Part shown: positions 32,633 to 41,445 of the stretch, one piece after another
Position numbering within the stretch: the first letter of the stretch is position 1
How the letters are laid out: every line of letters begins with the position of its first letter
Origin: an uncultured Prevotellaceae bacterium
GTDB lineage: Bacteria > Bacteroidota > Bacteroidia > Bacteroidales > Bacteroidaceae
DNA length: 64,000 nt
Reading direction: 5' to 3'
NCBI GenBank assembly: GCA_946415645.1
Contig: CAMKTJ010000006.1
Span: 1-64,000, forward strand
Notes under the pieces: model-generated
Seen by the model: the letters and a program-made list of their open reading frames with translations, nothing else
What the model was told of the DNA's origin: nothing
Databases searched by the model: none
Program-made: the position numbers and the translations under genes

Positions 32633-32640
32633 TATATTTG
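32633..32640 (+). promoter_or_regulatory. -7 box (TATATTTG) of the outer-membrane barrel gene
   Basis: TATATTTG starts right at the M60 stop (32630-32632) and gives a leader of about 30 bases to the chosen ATG at 32677. Confidence 0.6.
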
Positions 32641-32676
32641 CTGTGTTTTTCTGTAGTCTTAGAAGTGAAAATAGAT

Positions 32677-34824
32677 ATGAGAATTAAGATTCTGCTATGC
32701 CTTTGTTTCCTGGTTTCTTCCATATATGCTCAGGAAAACAAAGAGGTGAAGGAGGACGTTAAAGAGGGTGAGGATGTTAAGGAGGAGAACATTAAGACAA
32801 CTACCCTTTCCGAGGTGGTTGTTATCGGTGACAGTATTTTCCATTACCCTGACAAGGACGTGTATCGTATCACCAAGTACATGCGCAAGGGAAGCTATAA
32901 TACGGCTCAGATGTTGGACAAGGTCCCGGGTATATCCTATAACTATGCCACCAAATCCTTGTCCTACTTGGGCGACAAAAACATCATCATCCTTGTAGAC
33001 AGTGTAGAAAAAGACGTGGAGTATATAAAGAACCTGAGACATATCCGTTTTAGCAAAGTGGAGGTTATACAGAATCCTAGAGGAAAATACGAGTCTTATG
33101 ATGCCATTATAAATCTGTGCCGCAAAACGGATTATGAAGGATACGAGAATAATCTGTATGGGTATGTGGATTTTCATCCGTCAGACCGAAACGGGAAAGG
33201 CAAAAGCTTCGGGAACACAGAGTGGGGCGAGTCTTTCACCTACACAAAGAACAAGTGGAACGCCATGCTCGGTTATTCCGGAGGTTTTAATCAGGGAGAG
33301 CGGAATACATTCCTGATGCGTCGTTATCTGGCCAATGATTACAAGGAAACCGTAGTTGCCAATGCGGATAATTCACACAATCAAGGATATATGGGCCGTG
33401 AAAACAATGTTGGTGTTTCTGTGGACTACCAGTTTAACAAACGGAATTCGATCTCATTGGCATACAGTGTGGAATTCGGGGACAATGACGATTTCTCACG
33501 CCGGACCGTAATAGGTTCGGACCTTCAGGACGGGAATGCCAACACCTTCTATTCGCGCTCCAAAGATAAGGACAAGGGCAACAGGCAAGGCGCTGCTATA
33601 TACTTTCGTGGCGGAACGGGTGCCTGGAATTACAACAGCACGCTGAATTACATAAGAAGATCATGGGATTCCAACAGCCTGTTGTCACGCAGCACGGGAT
33701 ACTACAATCAGGATGACCGCCATCAGATAATGGATCATGTGTTTGGCGATATGGACATAAACCGTCGGTTCCTGAAAAAAAAGCTCTATGTGTCTGCTTC
33801 CTATAATTTCTTCTGGAAACGTTATGACCAGTTCAGGCTCGGCAGCAATGACGTCCTAAGCAAGAACACACTCCAGTATCATTACTTCGGCACCTATCTC
33901 TCGTACGAGTTCCCGCATCATTTAAGTGTGCATGTGTCAGGCAATGTGCGAAGATACATTTCCAAAACGCCGTCATTAAGGGATAGCTATATGGGCTATT
34001 CCGGTTCAGCCGGACTTTATAAGAAGATTGGCAAACATAACTGGGCAAGAATTGACTATTCCTGTACGCTGGACAATCCCTCGCAAGACAAAACATCCGC
34101 GTATGAATATTTCACGGACTCGCTGACGAAGACGGTCGGTAATCCGCTCCTGCGGACCTCATTGAGACACAACCTTTCCCTGAAGGTAAATATAATGGAA
34201 GCCATCACACTGAAAGCAGGCATGAACTACTCTCCGCGTGACTTCGCCTACATCCGGTCTCTGGAATACGGGAACCTACAGAACGGTAAACAGGCTAACT
34301 ATATCCTTTCTACGTATCAGAATGGTGAAAACCGGAGCTGGTGGGTGTCAATGAACTTCAATACCAATGTGGGCAAATTTAATATTGATGCCAATCTGGG
34401 ATATAAACACAGGCAGGCACAATATGAGAGTTTCAGCCACAGCAATGGGGGATGGACAGGAAGTACCCAGGTAAGTTATATGTGGTACAAGAAGAAACTA
34501 TATGTCAATTTAGACTATACCCATGATAATTCGTATAACGCTGAGGCTCAGAGTTGGGGCACAAATTATCATGATTTTCTAGGAGTGAATCTGGTAAAAT
34601 CTCTATGCAAAGAAAAACTTCAACTTCAGTTGTCCTACACCTTACCGTTTAGTTTCACTTCTGAGGAAAATCAAAATTATGCGGCTTCGCCAGGATATGA
34701 ATACTATTCATGCCAATCCTCCAAAGATATTATCCATAATTCTATAACTCTCGCCGTGTCATTCAGAATAGATGGAGGAAAAAGTGTAAGGCAGTACAAT
34801 CACGAAATGTCAAAAGAGCGATAG
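32677..34824 (+). CDS. TonB-receptor-like outer-membrane barrel
   Basis: About 715 residues. Start set at MRIKILLCLCFLVSSIYAQ (32677), giving a clean signal peptide; the open frame begins 39 bases earlier, inside the promoter. A Glu/Lys-rich linker, then a plug domain (TLSEVVVIGDSIFHYPDKDVYRI.., SKVEVIQNPRGKYESYDAIINL) and a long beta-barrel of the OMP_b-brl_3 kind. Placed between an M60-like protease and a TldD-type protease with the same promoter octamer, it may handle peptides, but the ligand is unknown. Confidence 0.8.
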   Translation: MRIKILLCLCFLVSSIYAQENKEVKEDVKEGEDVKEENIKTTTLSEVVVIGDSIFHYPDKDVYRITKYMRKGSYNTAQMLDKVPGISYNYATKSLSYLGDKNIIILVDSVEKDVEYIKNLRHIRFSKVEVIQNPRGKYESYDAIINLCRKTDYEGYENNLYGYVDFHPSDRNGKGKSFGNTEWGESFTYTKNKWNAMLGYSGGFNQGERNTFLMRRYLANDYKETVVANADNSHNQGYMGRENNVGVSVDYQFNKRNSISLAYSVEFGDNDDFSRRTVIGSDLQDGNANTFYSRSKDKDKGNRQGAAIYFRGGTGAWNYNSTLNYIRRSWDSNSLLSRSTGYYNQDDRHQIMDHVFGDMDINRRFLKKKLYVSASYNFFWKRYDQFRLGSNDVLSKNTLQYHYFGTYLSYEFPHHLSVHVSGNVRRYISKTPSLRDSYMGYSGSAGLYKKIGKHNWARIDYSCTLDNPSQDKTSAYEYFTDSLTKTVGNPLLRTSLRHNLSLKVNIMEAITLKAGMNYSPRDFAYIRSLEYGNLQNGKQANYILSTYQNGENRSWWVSMNFNTNVGKFNIDANLGYKHRQAQYESFSHSNGGWTGSTQVSYMWYKKKLYVNLDYTHDNSYNAEAQSWGTNYHDFLGVNLVKSLCKEKLQLQLSYTLPFSFTSEENQNYAASPGYEYYSCQSSKDIIHNSITLAVSFRIDGGKSVRQYNHEMSKER

Positions 34825-34839
34825 AATAGAAAAAAGCAG

Positions 34840-34847
34840 TATATTTG
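34840..34847 (+). promoter_or_regulatory. -7 box (TATATTTG) of the TldD-type gene
   Basis: TATATTTGAAGCCG 41 bases before the ATG; the leader resembles that of the M60-like gene (TATATTTGAGGCTG). Confidence 0.65.
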
Positions 34848-34887
34848 AAGCCGCAAACCCACAAGTCGGGACGGAAAATACACAGAA

Positions 34888-37800
34888 ATGAAGAAAATTC
34901 TTATCATTACCCTTCTTGCAGCGATAGGTAACATGGCATTCGCCAATAACACATCTGATGAGGACGTCTTGTATAACGTGCTCAGGCAAGAGGTGAAATA
35001 TTACTATTCCCATCTGTCTAAGGACTCTATTCCTGTTGGCTACCTCTCTTTGAACGCTACACGCGAGGAGAAAAAAGTCATTACCAGTGAGGAGGGAACG
35101 GCATCGGTAAGTAAGGAAGAATCCAGCATACTGGTCCCTGTTATACAGTTCGATGAGAATGAATATCATGTCTCAAAGAACCGTTCCAGATCCTACGAAC
35201 TGCCTTTTACAAACGATACGGTATCCATAAAGGATATGGTGTGGCAGGCGCTGGAGCGATGCTACAGGGAAACCAAATGGTCGCTCCCCCGATTGGATGA
35301 GCAGGAAAAGGAAAAACGGGCTAAGGTTACCCCTATACCGTCACAGGCAGAAGAATACCTGGCACCTTTTCTTCCGCCCCTGGATGTTGACATGGATAAA
35401 TGGAAGCGGCTGCTGAACAATGTTACCATGAGGGAGAAGGAAGACTCCCTGGCTGTATGTAAGGCCTATCTTTCCTGTGTCTTGCAACGGAAATATTTTA
35501 CAGACTCGGAAGGGAGGGCCATTGCCCAAAACTACCGGTCTTACATATTAGAAATCTCTGTCACAGAGAAAGATGACAAAGGGCTTCCCATTAATTTAAA
35601 TAAAATCTTTTATGCAAGCCATGAGGATGAATTGCCATCTGAAGCGGAACTCCGCAGTGCGGTGGATGACCTGAAACAGCGCACAGATGCCCTGCGCAAA
35701 GCCCCTATGGCTGAAGCATTCACGGGCCCTGTGCTTTTCTCGGGAGAGGCTGCAGGCGTTTTCTTTCATGAGGTTCTCGGCCACAGGTTGGAGAATGAAA
35801 CATCGGAATTCAAACCCAGAATGGGGAAACCGGTTCTGCCTGCCGGTTTCAACGTGACCAGCGACCCTACCGTTGGCAGTTACAACGGCATCCCCCTGCA
35901 TGGCGGTTATCTGTACGATGACGAAGGCACCAAAGCACGGAGGGTGGAGTGCATAAAGGACGGCATACTCAAAAGCATGCTAACCGGCAGGTGGGCTGAA
36001 AACGGAAGAGTGACAAGTAACGGACACGGACGCGCCGATGCAGTCCATAAGCCCAGTCCCCGGCAATCCAACTTCATTGTTGAAACAGCCCATCCTCACT
36101 CCCCGCAGCAGTTGCGCGAGATGCTCATTCAGGAACTCAAGAACAGGAATATCGCATACGGATACTATATACGTTCAGTCAGTAACGGTTGGACAAGAAC
36201 CAGTACAAGCGAAAGGGACATTTCATCCTATAATGTAGTTCCGCTTGAGACCTACAAGATTTACGCCGACGGGCGTCCCGACTCTTTGGTACGCGGAGTC
36301 TCCTTCATTGGTACCCCACTGACTGCATTCAGTAATATCAAGGCTGCTGGCGGGAGCTACGGAGTATGTAATGGCCGTTGCGGTTCTATATCCGGTTGGA
36401 TACCTGTTTCGCTGGTAGCCCCCATGCTCTATGTGTCGCAGATGGAAACCCAGCGCATCAAGGCGGAGGAGAAAAAGCTGCCCCTTCTCCCCCGACCGGT
36501 AATTGTCCCGGAGAAAGAACTCGAAAGTATGGACACCGGCTCCTTCGTCTTCAAGGCAATGGAAGACGAAATGAAACGAAGCATGGACAGCCTGAAACTG
36601 AATAACGGGGAGAAACCTTATTTTATAGACTATAGATTGTTCCAGACAGCTTGGGGCGACGTGGGTTCTGTTCTTGGTGCATGCAAACGGAATTATATAT
36701 CGGTAGATAATACATGCGAAGCAGTTTTTTTCTCTGGAAATGCAGAAAAAACAGAACGCGCATACGATCATTCTTATATTTTACCAAAGGAGATAGGCTA
36801 TAGCAGTTTGAGACGTGAATTTTGGCAATTATCAAGCAGCGCATTAACCAGGCTGAATAAACACGCCGTCTCAAACAAGGAAGCAGAGCTGACCGATCCT
36901 CAGAAAATGGGCATCCCGGAATTCCCTCCGATGCCAGGAGGAGTATTTATAGAAAAATCTGCCTTGGAGTCCTACCAGGAAGATATGGAAAGGCTTAAAG
37001 GACTTGCAGATACCCTGTCGGCAGTATTCAGGAACTATCCGCAGCTGTTTAATACAAGTGTCTGGTTTAAATTAAAATACCTTGACACATACCGCCTTAC
37101 AAGCGAAGGGTTGCGCATGCGAGTACCAACCAAGGAAATAACTCTTGAGTCGGAAGCCTGTTGTTATATGAAGGGAGAGGATGCCATAGATGAGCGCTTA
37201 ACCCTGCACTATTACGACTGTGAGGACCTGCCGCCAACCGATTCGCTGATTGCTGAGATTGAGAGGTTTGCATCACGCACAATAGGGAAAAGCCGTAATG
37301 CATTGCCGGATGATCTGACGTACATGGGTCCGGTATTATATGAACAGAGTACTATATGGCCGGCACTTCGTGATGCTATTCAGGACAATATTCGTTGTGA
37401 TATAGATATGCGCCGGCAGAAGTATGACAACTCATACAAAAGAATCGGGAAAAGTGTTATGAACCGTAATGTCAGCGTTTGGCAGACAGTAACCGATTCT
37501 GTATATAACGGACATCGTCTTTTCAAATACCGGAAATACGATGCCGACGGGATTGCCCGAGCAAAGGTGGAGTTAATACGTAATGGCGTACTTGTGAATC
37601 AGCTTTCCGGAAGAACACCATCCCCGGCAGTGCAGAAATCGACAGGAAACGAAAGGCTGCCAGGACCAGGCAGAGGCGAGGTAGTGGATGACGGGAGAGG
37701 TGTTCTTCGTATATCCTTCCATAAAACAATGAGCTACCGGAAACTGGTAAAGAAGCTTATCCGTCTTGCCAAAAAACAGAAACAAGACTATGCGTACATT

Positions 37801-38067
37801 ATAATGGGTAGTGGCGGCTGTGAAGAAGTTGTACGACTCAATGTGAACACCGGCAAAAGAGAAGATCTTAGATTAAATTACGAATACGAGACCTATCCTC
37901 ACGGATTGCAATTGACAGGTGACATCTGGGCATCGAAAGAGATTATTGCTGACGGATATAGTTCTGTCATACATCCCAAAGCTGTCTTGTTTCCAATGCT
38001 TGAAATTGAGTTCGACGAACCGAACCCTAATAAATGTAGCCAGAATTTCCTAAAACTGAGACACTGA
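34888..38067 (+). CDS. Fused TldD/TldE-type metalloprotease, secreted
   Basis: 1,059 residues with a signal peptide (ILIITLLAAIGNMAFA). The N-terminal half is TldD-like with the zinc motif HEVLGH (H294, E295, H299), followed by the usual GGYLYDDEGTKARRVECIKDGILKSMLTGR region. The C-terminal half repeats the fold without an HExxxH motif (AKVELIRNGVLVNQLSGRTPSPAV near 890-915), like the TldE/PmbA partner. E. coli TldD and TldE form a cytoplasmic heterodimer that trims peptides such as microcin B17; here both are on one exported chain. A periplasmic peptide-trimming role is inference. Confidence 0.85.
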   Translation: MKKILIITLLAAIGNMAFANNTSDEDVLYNVLRQEVKYYYSHLSKDSIPVGYLSLNATREEKKVITSEEGTASVSKEESSILVPVIQFDENEYHVSKNRSRSYELPFTNDTVSIKDMVWQALERCYRETKWSLPRLDEQEKEKRAKVTPIPSQAEEYLAPFLPPLDVDMDKWKRLLNNVTMREKEDSLAVCKAYLSCVLQRKYFTDSEGRAIAQNYRSYILEISVTEKDDKGLPINLNKIFYASHEDELPSEAELRSAVDDLKQRTDALRKAPMAEAFTGPVLFSGEAAGVFFHEVLGHRLENETSEFKPRMGKPVLPAGFNVTSDPTVGSYNGIPLHGGYLYDDEGTKARRVECIKDGILKSMLTGRWAENGRVTSNGHGRADAVHKPSPRQSNFIVETAHPHSPQQLREMLIQELKNRNIAYGYYIRSVSNGWTRTSTSERDISSYNVVPLETYKIYADGRPDSLVRGVSFIGTPLTAFSNIKAAGGSYGVCNGRCGSISGWIPVSLVAPMLYVSQMETQRIKAEEKKLPLLPRPVIVPEKELESMDTGSFVFKAMEDEMKRSMDSLKLNNGEKPYFIDYRLFQTAWGDVGSVLGACKRNYISVDNTCEAVFFSGNAEKTERAYDHSYILPKEIGYSSLRREFWQLSSSALTRLNKHAVSNKEAELTDPQKMGIPEFPPMPGGVFIEKSALESYQEDMERLKGLADTLSAVFRNYPQLFNTSVWFKLKYLDTYRLTSEGLRMRVPTKEITLESEACCYMKGEDAIDERLTLHYYDCEDLPPTDSLIAEIERFASRTIGKSRNALPDDLTYMGPVLYEQSTIWPALRDAIQDNIRCDIDMRRQKYDNSYKRIGKSVMNRNVSVWQTVTDSVYNGHRLFKYRKYDADGIARAKVELIRNGVLVNQLSGRTPSPAVQKSTGNERLPGPGRGEVVDDGRGVLRISFHKTMSYRKLVKKLIRLAKKQKQDYAYIIMGSGGCEEVVRLNVNTGKREDLRLNYEYETYPHGLQLTGDIWASKEIIADGYSSVIHPKAVLFPMLEIEFDEPNPNKCSQNFLKLRH

Positions 38068-38121
38068 TTACAGTTAAGGGGCAAGCTGAGCTTGCGAAAG
38101 TTGTATTAGCGGTTAAAAAAA

Positions 38122-38145
38122 GGCGGAACGTATTTACGCTCCGCC
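38122..38145 (-). terminator. Terminator of the PI-PLC-like gene
   Basis: GGCGGAGCGT-aaat-ACGTTCCGCC on the minus strand (one mismatch), followed by TTTTTTT. It should end the minus-strand gene, and its stem may also slow plus-strand read-through from the TldD-type gene. Confidence 0.88.
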
Positions 38146-38168
38146 CATAGTCAAGTATTCTTCTATTT

Positions 38169-39914
38169 TTACTTGACTACAATCTTCTTACCGTTCACAA
38201 TATTTATTCCCCTCTGTAATCTGTTAATACGCTGGCCTGCCATATTATAAATGGAAGTCTGGTTTTCGTTGACGTTTTCGTTGACGTTAGCAATAGCAGT
38301 CTCCTCATCAAAGTCGCCGACAAACTCCTTAGTGTTATTTGAGGCAACAGAGAACTCCCAGCGATAGTCGGGCACACCCATCACATAACCGGCAACGGGA
38401 TTGCTGCCTGCGCTCTTTACTGACCAATAGGTATTGGCAGCATAGAGGTTCCAGTTGTTACCTGTAGCAGGAGCATTGGTAGCGCGGATAGCATACTTAC
38501 CATTGCTGTTCTGCAACAGAATCTGGCTATCCCAGATACGGTTCCAGTCATAACCGCAGATGGGAACCAGGTTGTTGTTAGAAGCAAAGGTTCCGTTACC
38601 GCCTGTGTTCTGATTAGGATTGGTAAAGTGGTAGTTGGTATTTCCAACCGTAAACTCAAAGAAGAAGGAATCTCCATACTCGCCACCATTGCTGTTACCC
38701 ACCTTAGCAGTGAATCTGCCTGCATCGCTCTTGGTGCTGGTCAGTGTACCGCTGGTAGTGATATAGTACTTGGTACCATTGATGGTAGTATAGATGTTAT
38801 AGGCTGTACCAATGTTCAGGGTAGGCAGGGCACGGAAGTAAGGCTTGAAGGGACCTTCCTTGTAGTTCTGATTGATAAGGGCATTTGTCAGAGCCTGTCC
38901 CTTTGTATTGTAGCCTGCAGAATTGTCCACGCCTCCGTAGTCCATTACCACGATACCTGCTGAGCCTGTGTGATTGCTCAGATAGTTGATGACAACAGGG
39001 TTCTGGGTCTGTGCATTCTCACGATAGCCGTCGCTGGTTACGATGCCGAGCCATGTCTTAGAGTAACCTGAGGTATGGTTGATAACCCAGATCTTAGCAT
39101 CCTTGTTCTCTGTGCAAGAGAACTGCAGCATACGCTGGATGCTGGCTGTCTTGGTAGCAGGAGCACCGCTGGCAGATACGTTGTAGAAGTCCTGAATATA
39201 AACGGGGCACTCATTGCCAATACCCTTTAATTTGCCACCCTTCTGCTGACTGAAGTCGGCACTGCTGCCCCAGCCTGTGAGGAAGGCGCCAATGGGATTG
39301 GTGTCGTAAGTGTCACGACAGAGCACAATCAGCTTATGGCGTACATCTCCCATCTTCAACTTGGGGTTGAAGTTGATGGTGTGACTGTTGGCAGGGCTGC
39401 TGCTTAGCTTACTCTTGATCAGATTGTTCCAGTTGCCACTTCCGCTGTCGCCCTCTGATTCATGACGGATAATAACAATAGCTGTCTCTGAAGGATGCTG
39501 ATCCAGCAAACTGCAAAGTGTGCTGATAGCAGTAGAGAACATCAGGTTGGTGTTCACATAACCGTGACAGATGCGCAGGTCGCCGTCGTCAACAGCAGGA
39601 CGGAGGTCAAAGCAACGGATACCGCTGTTCCACATCTCTGTCAGAGTCTTGCTCTGCGTACGTGCAAACTCCTCACCAATAACACTGTACCAGGTGGTAA
39701 AACCATGCCCCGTACCAGCATCATGAACACCGGGGATGGACATCTGACTTACAAACGTGTTGTCGGGCACGTTGCTCATCCAGGAACTGTTCTGTGCAAA
39801 CAAGTTGCCACTTGCCAAGGTACATAAGAATGCCGTGGCAAACATCTTTCTCAGATTTCTCATCTTACTGCTAATAGCAGAATGATGGATAGAAGAAGTA
39901 ATGATCGCTTCCAT
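38169..39914 (-). CDS. Secreted PI-PLC X-domain protein
   Basis: 581 residues. Signal peptide (MRNLRKMFATAFLCTLASGNLFA; whether translation starts at 39914 or at this Met, 39863, is unclear). The A-rich leader favours 39914. The PI-PLC X domain has the two catalytic histidines: H64 (IPGVHDAG) and H117 (RICHGY). The C-terminal region (about 370-550) is a beta-rich, ricin- or sugar-binding-like part with repeats of NTNYHF / NGKYAI. The last 40 residues (IYNMAGQRINRL..GINIVNGKKIVVK) are a sorting-type tail. Substrate may be inositol phospholipids or their glycans. Confidence 0.88.
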   Translation of the reverse strand: MEAIITSSIHHSAISSKMRNLRKMFATAFLCTLASGNLFAQNSSWMSNVPDNTFVSQMSIPGVHDAGTGHGFTTWYSVIGEEFARTQSKTLTEMWNSGIRCFDLRPAVDDGDLRICHGYVNTNLMFSTAISTLCSLLDQHPSETAIVIIRHESEGDSGSGNWNNLIKSKLSSSPANSHTINFNPKLKMGDVRHKLIVLCRDTYDTNPIGAFLTGWGSSADFSQQKGGKLKGIGNECPVYIQDFYNVSASGAPATKTASIQRMLQFSCTENKDAKIWVINHTSGYSKTWLGIVTSDGYRENAQTQNPVVINYLSNHTGSAGIVVMDYGGVDNSAGYNTKGQALTNALINQNYKEGPFKPYFRALPTLNIGTAYNIYTTINGTKYYITTSGTLTSTKSDAGRFTAKVGNSNGGEYGDSFFFEFTVGNTNYHFTNPNQNTGGNGTFASNNNLVPICGYDWNRIWDSQILLQNSNGKYAIRATNAPATGNNWNLYAANTYWSVKSAGSNPVAGYVMGVPDYRWEFSVASNNTKEFVGDFDEETAIANVNENVNENQTSIYNMAGQRINRLQRGINIVNGKKIVVK

Positions 39915-39974
39915 TTTTAGATTAGTTTAAGTTTATAAAAAAGTTCTAATGGCGAAATGTGTGTTTTCGCGCCA

Positions 39975-39982
39975 CAAATATA
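39975..39982 (-). promoter_or_regulatory. -7 box (TATATTTG) of the PI-PLC-like gene
   Basis: Minus-strand TATATTTG, 61 bases before the ATG at 39914. Confidence 0.6.
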
Positions 39983-40127
39983 AATAATAATGGAAACCGA
40001 CAACAAAAAATGGATAAAAAAATTCGGGAACTACCGAAAATTATTCAATAATTACAAAAATAATATCATATATAATTAAATTCTTGATAATTATATACAA
40101 TTTACTGGGGGGTGAGGCTGCTAACCA

Positions 40128-41357
40128 CTAATAAATCTTTTGGATTTCTGCTCCGGGGTAATAGTGAGTGAGGATGTCTTGGTAGGAATAGCCTTGGTGT
40201 CCCATCACGGCAGCGCCTATCTGGCACATACCCACACCATGGCCCCAGCCCTTTCCGTTGAGGATGATAGTTTGGGGAACGCCATCCTGCAGGTCTTCCA
40301 TGCTGACGGTGAAGGCACTGCTGAGCAGATGTGAGGTGCTGAGGGTCTTGCGTATCTGCAGTTCCTTACCTATTATATAAGTGCGCTCGGAACCTACTAT
40401 GCGCAGACGACTGATATGTCCGGCTGGACCAGCCTCTAAAGGCTCCAGGCGTAGGATGTCGCCGAACTTCATGCCCAGGTTACTTTCTATCAACTGCCTG
40501 AGTTGCTGCTGGGTGAAGCGGACCTCCCAATGGTAGAAGTTCATGGTCTCCAGATCATAGTCGTTCAGTACTTGTGAAAGCACCTCTCTGTCGGAAGTGT
40601 TGCAGAACGGATCAGTAACGCTGGTGAGGTACGACTTGCGGATGTTCTGCCAGCAGTACTGGAACTCGTTGGTCTGACCACCACAGCATTTGCCAAAGCG
40701 GGCGTCACAGATCTCCCCATCGCCCATCAGTACCTGTCCGCGTGTCTCGCTAATAGCCTGACGGACGTTAGGATTGCTGGCCTGGGTGATTCCTTGGTAG
40801 CGCTGACAATGGTCATCGGCACAGACATCAAAGAGGTCGTGGTCCTCACGGTCCCACCAGCGGATAAGTTCATTATCGGTCTGGGTGAATGAGGGTGTTT
40901 TGTCTTTCTTCTGCCTGAGCTGGGCTAAGAGCCAGCTGCGACTGATTACAGCTGATGCTTTCAGGAATTGCAGTGAGCAGGTGCTCTTCATCTCGCTGCT
41001 GATGACGCTGACCAAATAGTCCTCTAACGGCAATTCGTTGATGACAACAATCTGTCCTCCCTGTTGTATGAGATGTAGTGTGCCGGTAAAAACCTGTACC
41101 TGTTGGCGCTCCCAATGGAATTGCTTGCCTATGGTTACGTTGTAGAGGCGAAAAACAGCCTCCCCCGTCCCCTCCAAAGGAGGGGTGAGCGTTAGTTCTT
41201 TATACAACTTTCCTTGCCATAAGATGCCATTGGGTTGGGCAACGGCTGTCTGTTCGCCTTCTACAGACACGCCATCAATATAATAAGGTGTATCCAGACG
41301 GAAGCGGACCTCTGGGGCATAAAGTATTCCTACGGTTATTGTGGGCTCTTCTTGCAT
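40128..41357 (-). CDS. SpoIID/LytB-domain protein
   Basis: 409 residues. The SpoIID-like part is clear: VVINELPLEDYLVSVISSEM, LKASAVISRSWLLAQL and the C-terminal GWGHGVGMCQIGAAVMGHQGYSYQDILTHYYPG. SpoIID of Bacillus cuts peptidoglycan glycan strands; Bacteroidota homologs are common but their role is not settled. No signal peptide is visible at this start. A GC-rich palindromic repeat is incorporated in frame at 41160-41190 (LTPPLEGTGEAV). Decamer repeats precede the start codon. The gene lies 81 bases after the DUF4922 fusion on the same strand. Confidence 0.85.
   Translation of the reverse strand: MQEEPTITVGILYAPEVRFRLDTPYYIDGVSVEGEQTAVAQPNGILWQGKLYKELTLTPPLEGTGEAVFRLYNVTIGKQFHWERQQVQVFTGTLHLIQQGGQIVVINELPLEDYLVSVISSEMKSTCSLQFLKASAVISRSWLLAQLRQKKDKTPSFTQTDNELIRWWDREDHDLFDVCADDHCQRYQGITQASNPNVRQAISETRGQVLMGDGEICDARFGKCCGGQTNEFQYCWQNIRKSYLTSVTDPFCNTSDREVLSQVLNDYDLETMNFYHWEVRFTQQQLRQLIESNLGMKFGDILRLEPLEAGPAGHISRLRIVGSERTYIIGKELQIRKTLSTSHLLSSAFTVSMEDLQDGVPQTIILNGKGWGHGVGMCQIGAAVMGHQGYSYQDILTHYYPGAEIQKIY
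41160..41190. repeat. GC-rich palindromic repeat within the SpoIID-like gene
   Basis: CTCCCCCGTCCCCTCCAAAGGAGGGGTGAG: CCCCTCC-aaa-GGAGGGG stem, read in frame on the minus strand as LTPPLEGTGE. Confidence 0.78.
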
Positions 41358-41370
41358 AGTTGAGCGGTTT

Positions 41371-41445
41371 TATAGCTTAGTGGCTTAGTAGCTTAGTAGC
41401 TTATTTTTTTCACTTTTCACTCTTTCATTCTTCACTCTTCACTTT
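41371..41445. repeat. Decamer and oligomer repeats between two genes
   Basis: tagcttagtagcttagtagctta (reverse of the ctactaagct decamer), then ttcacttttcactctttcattcttcactcttcac. They fill the 81-base spacer between two minus-strand genes. Confidence 0.8.
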
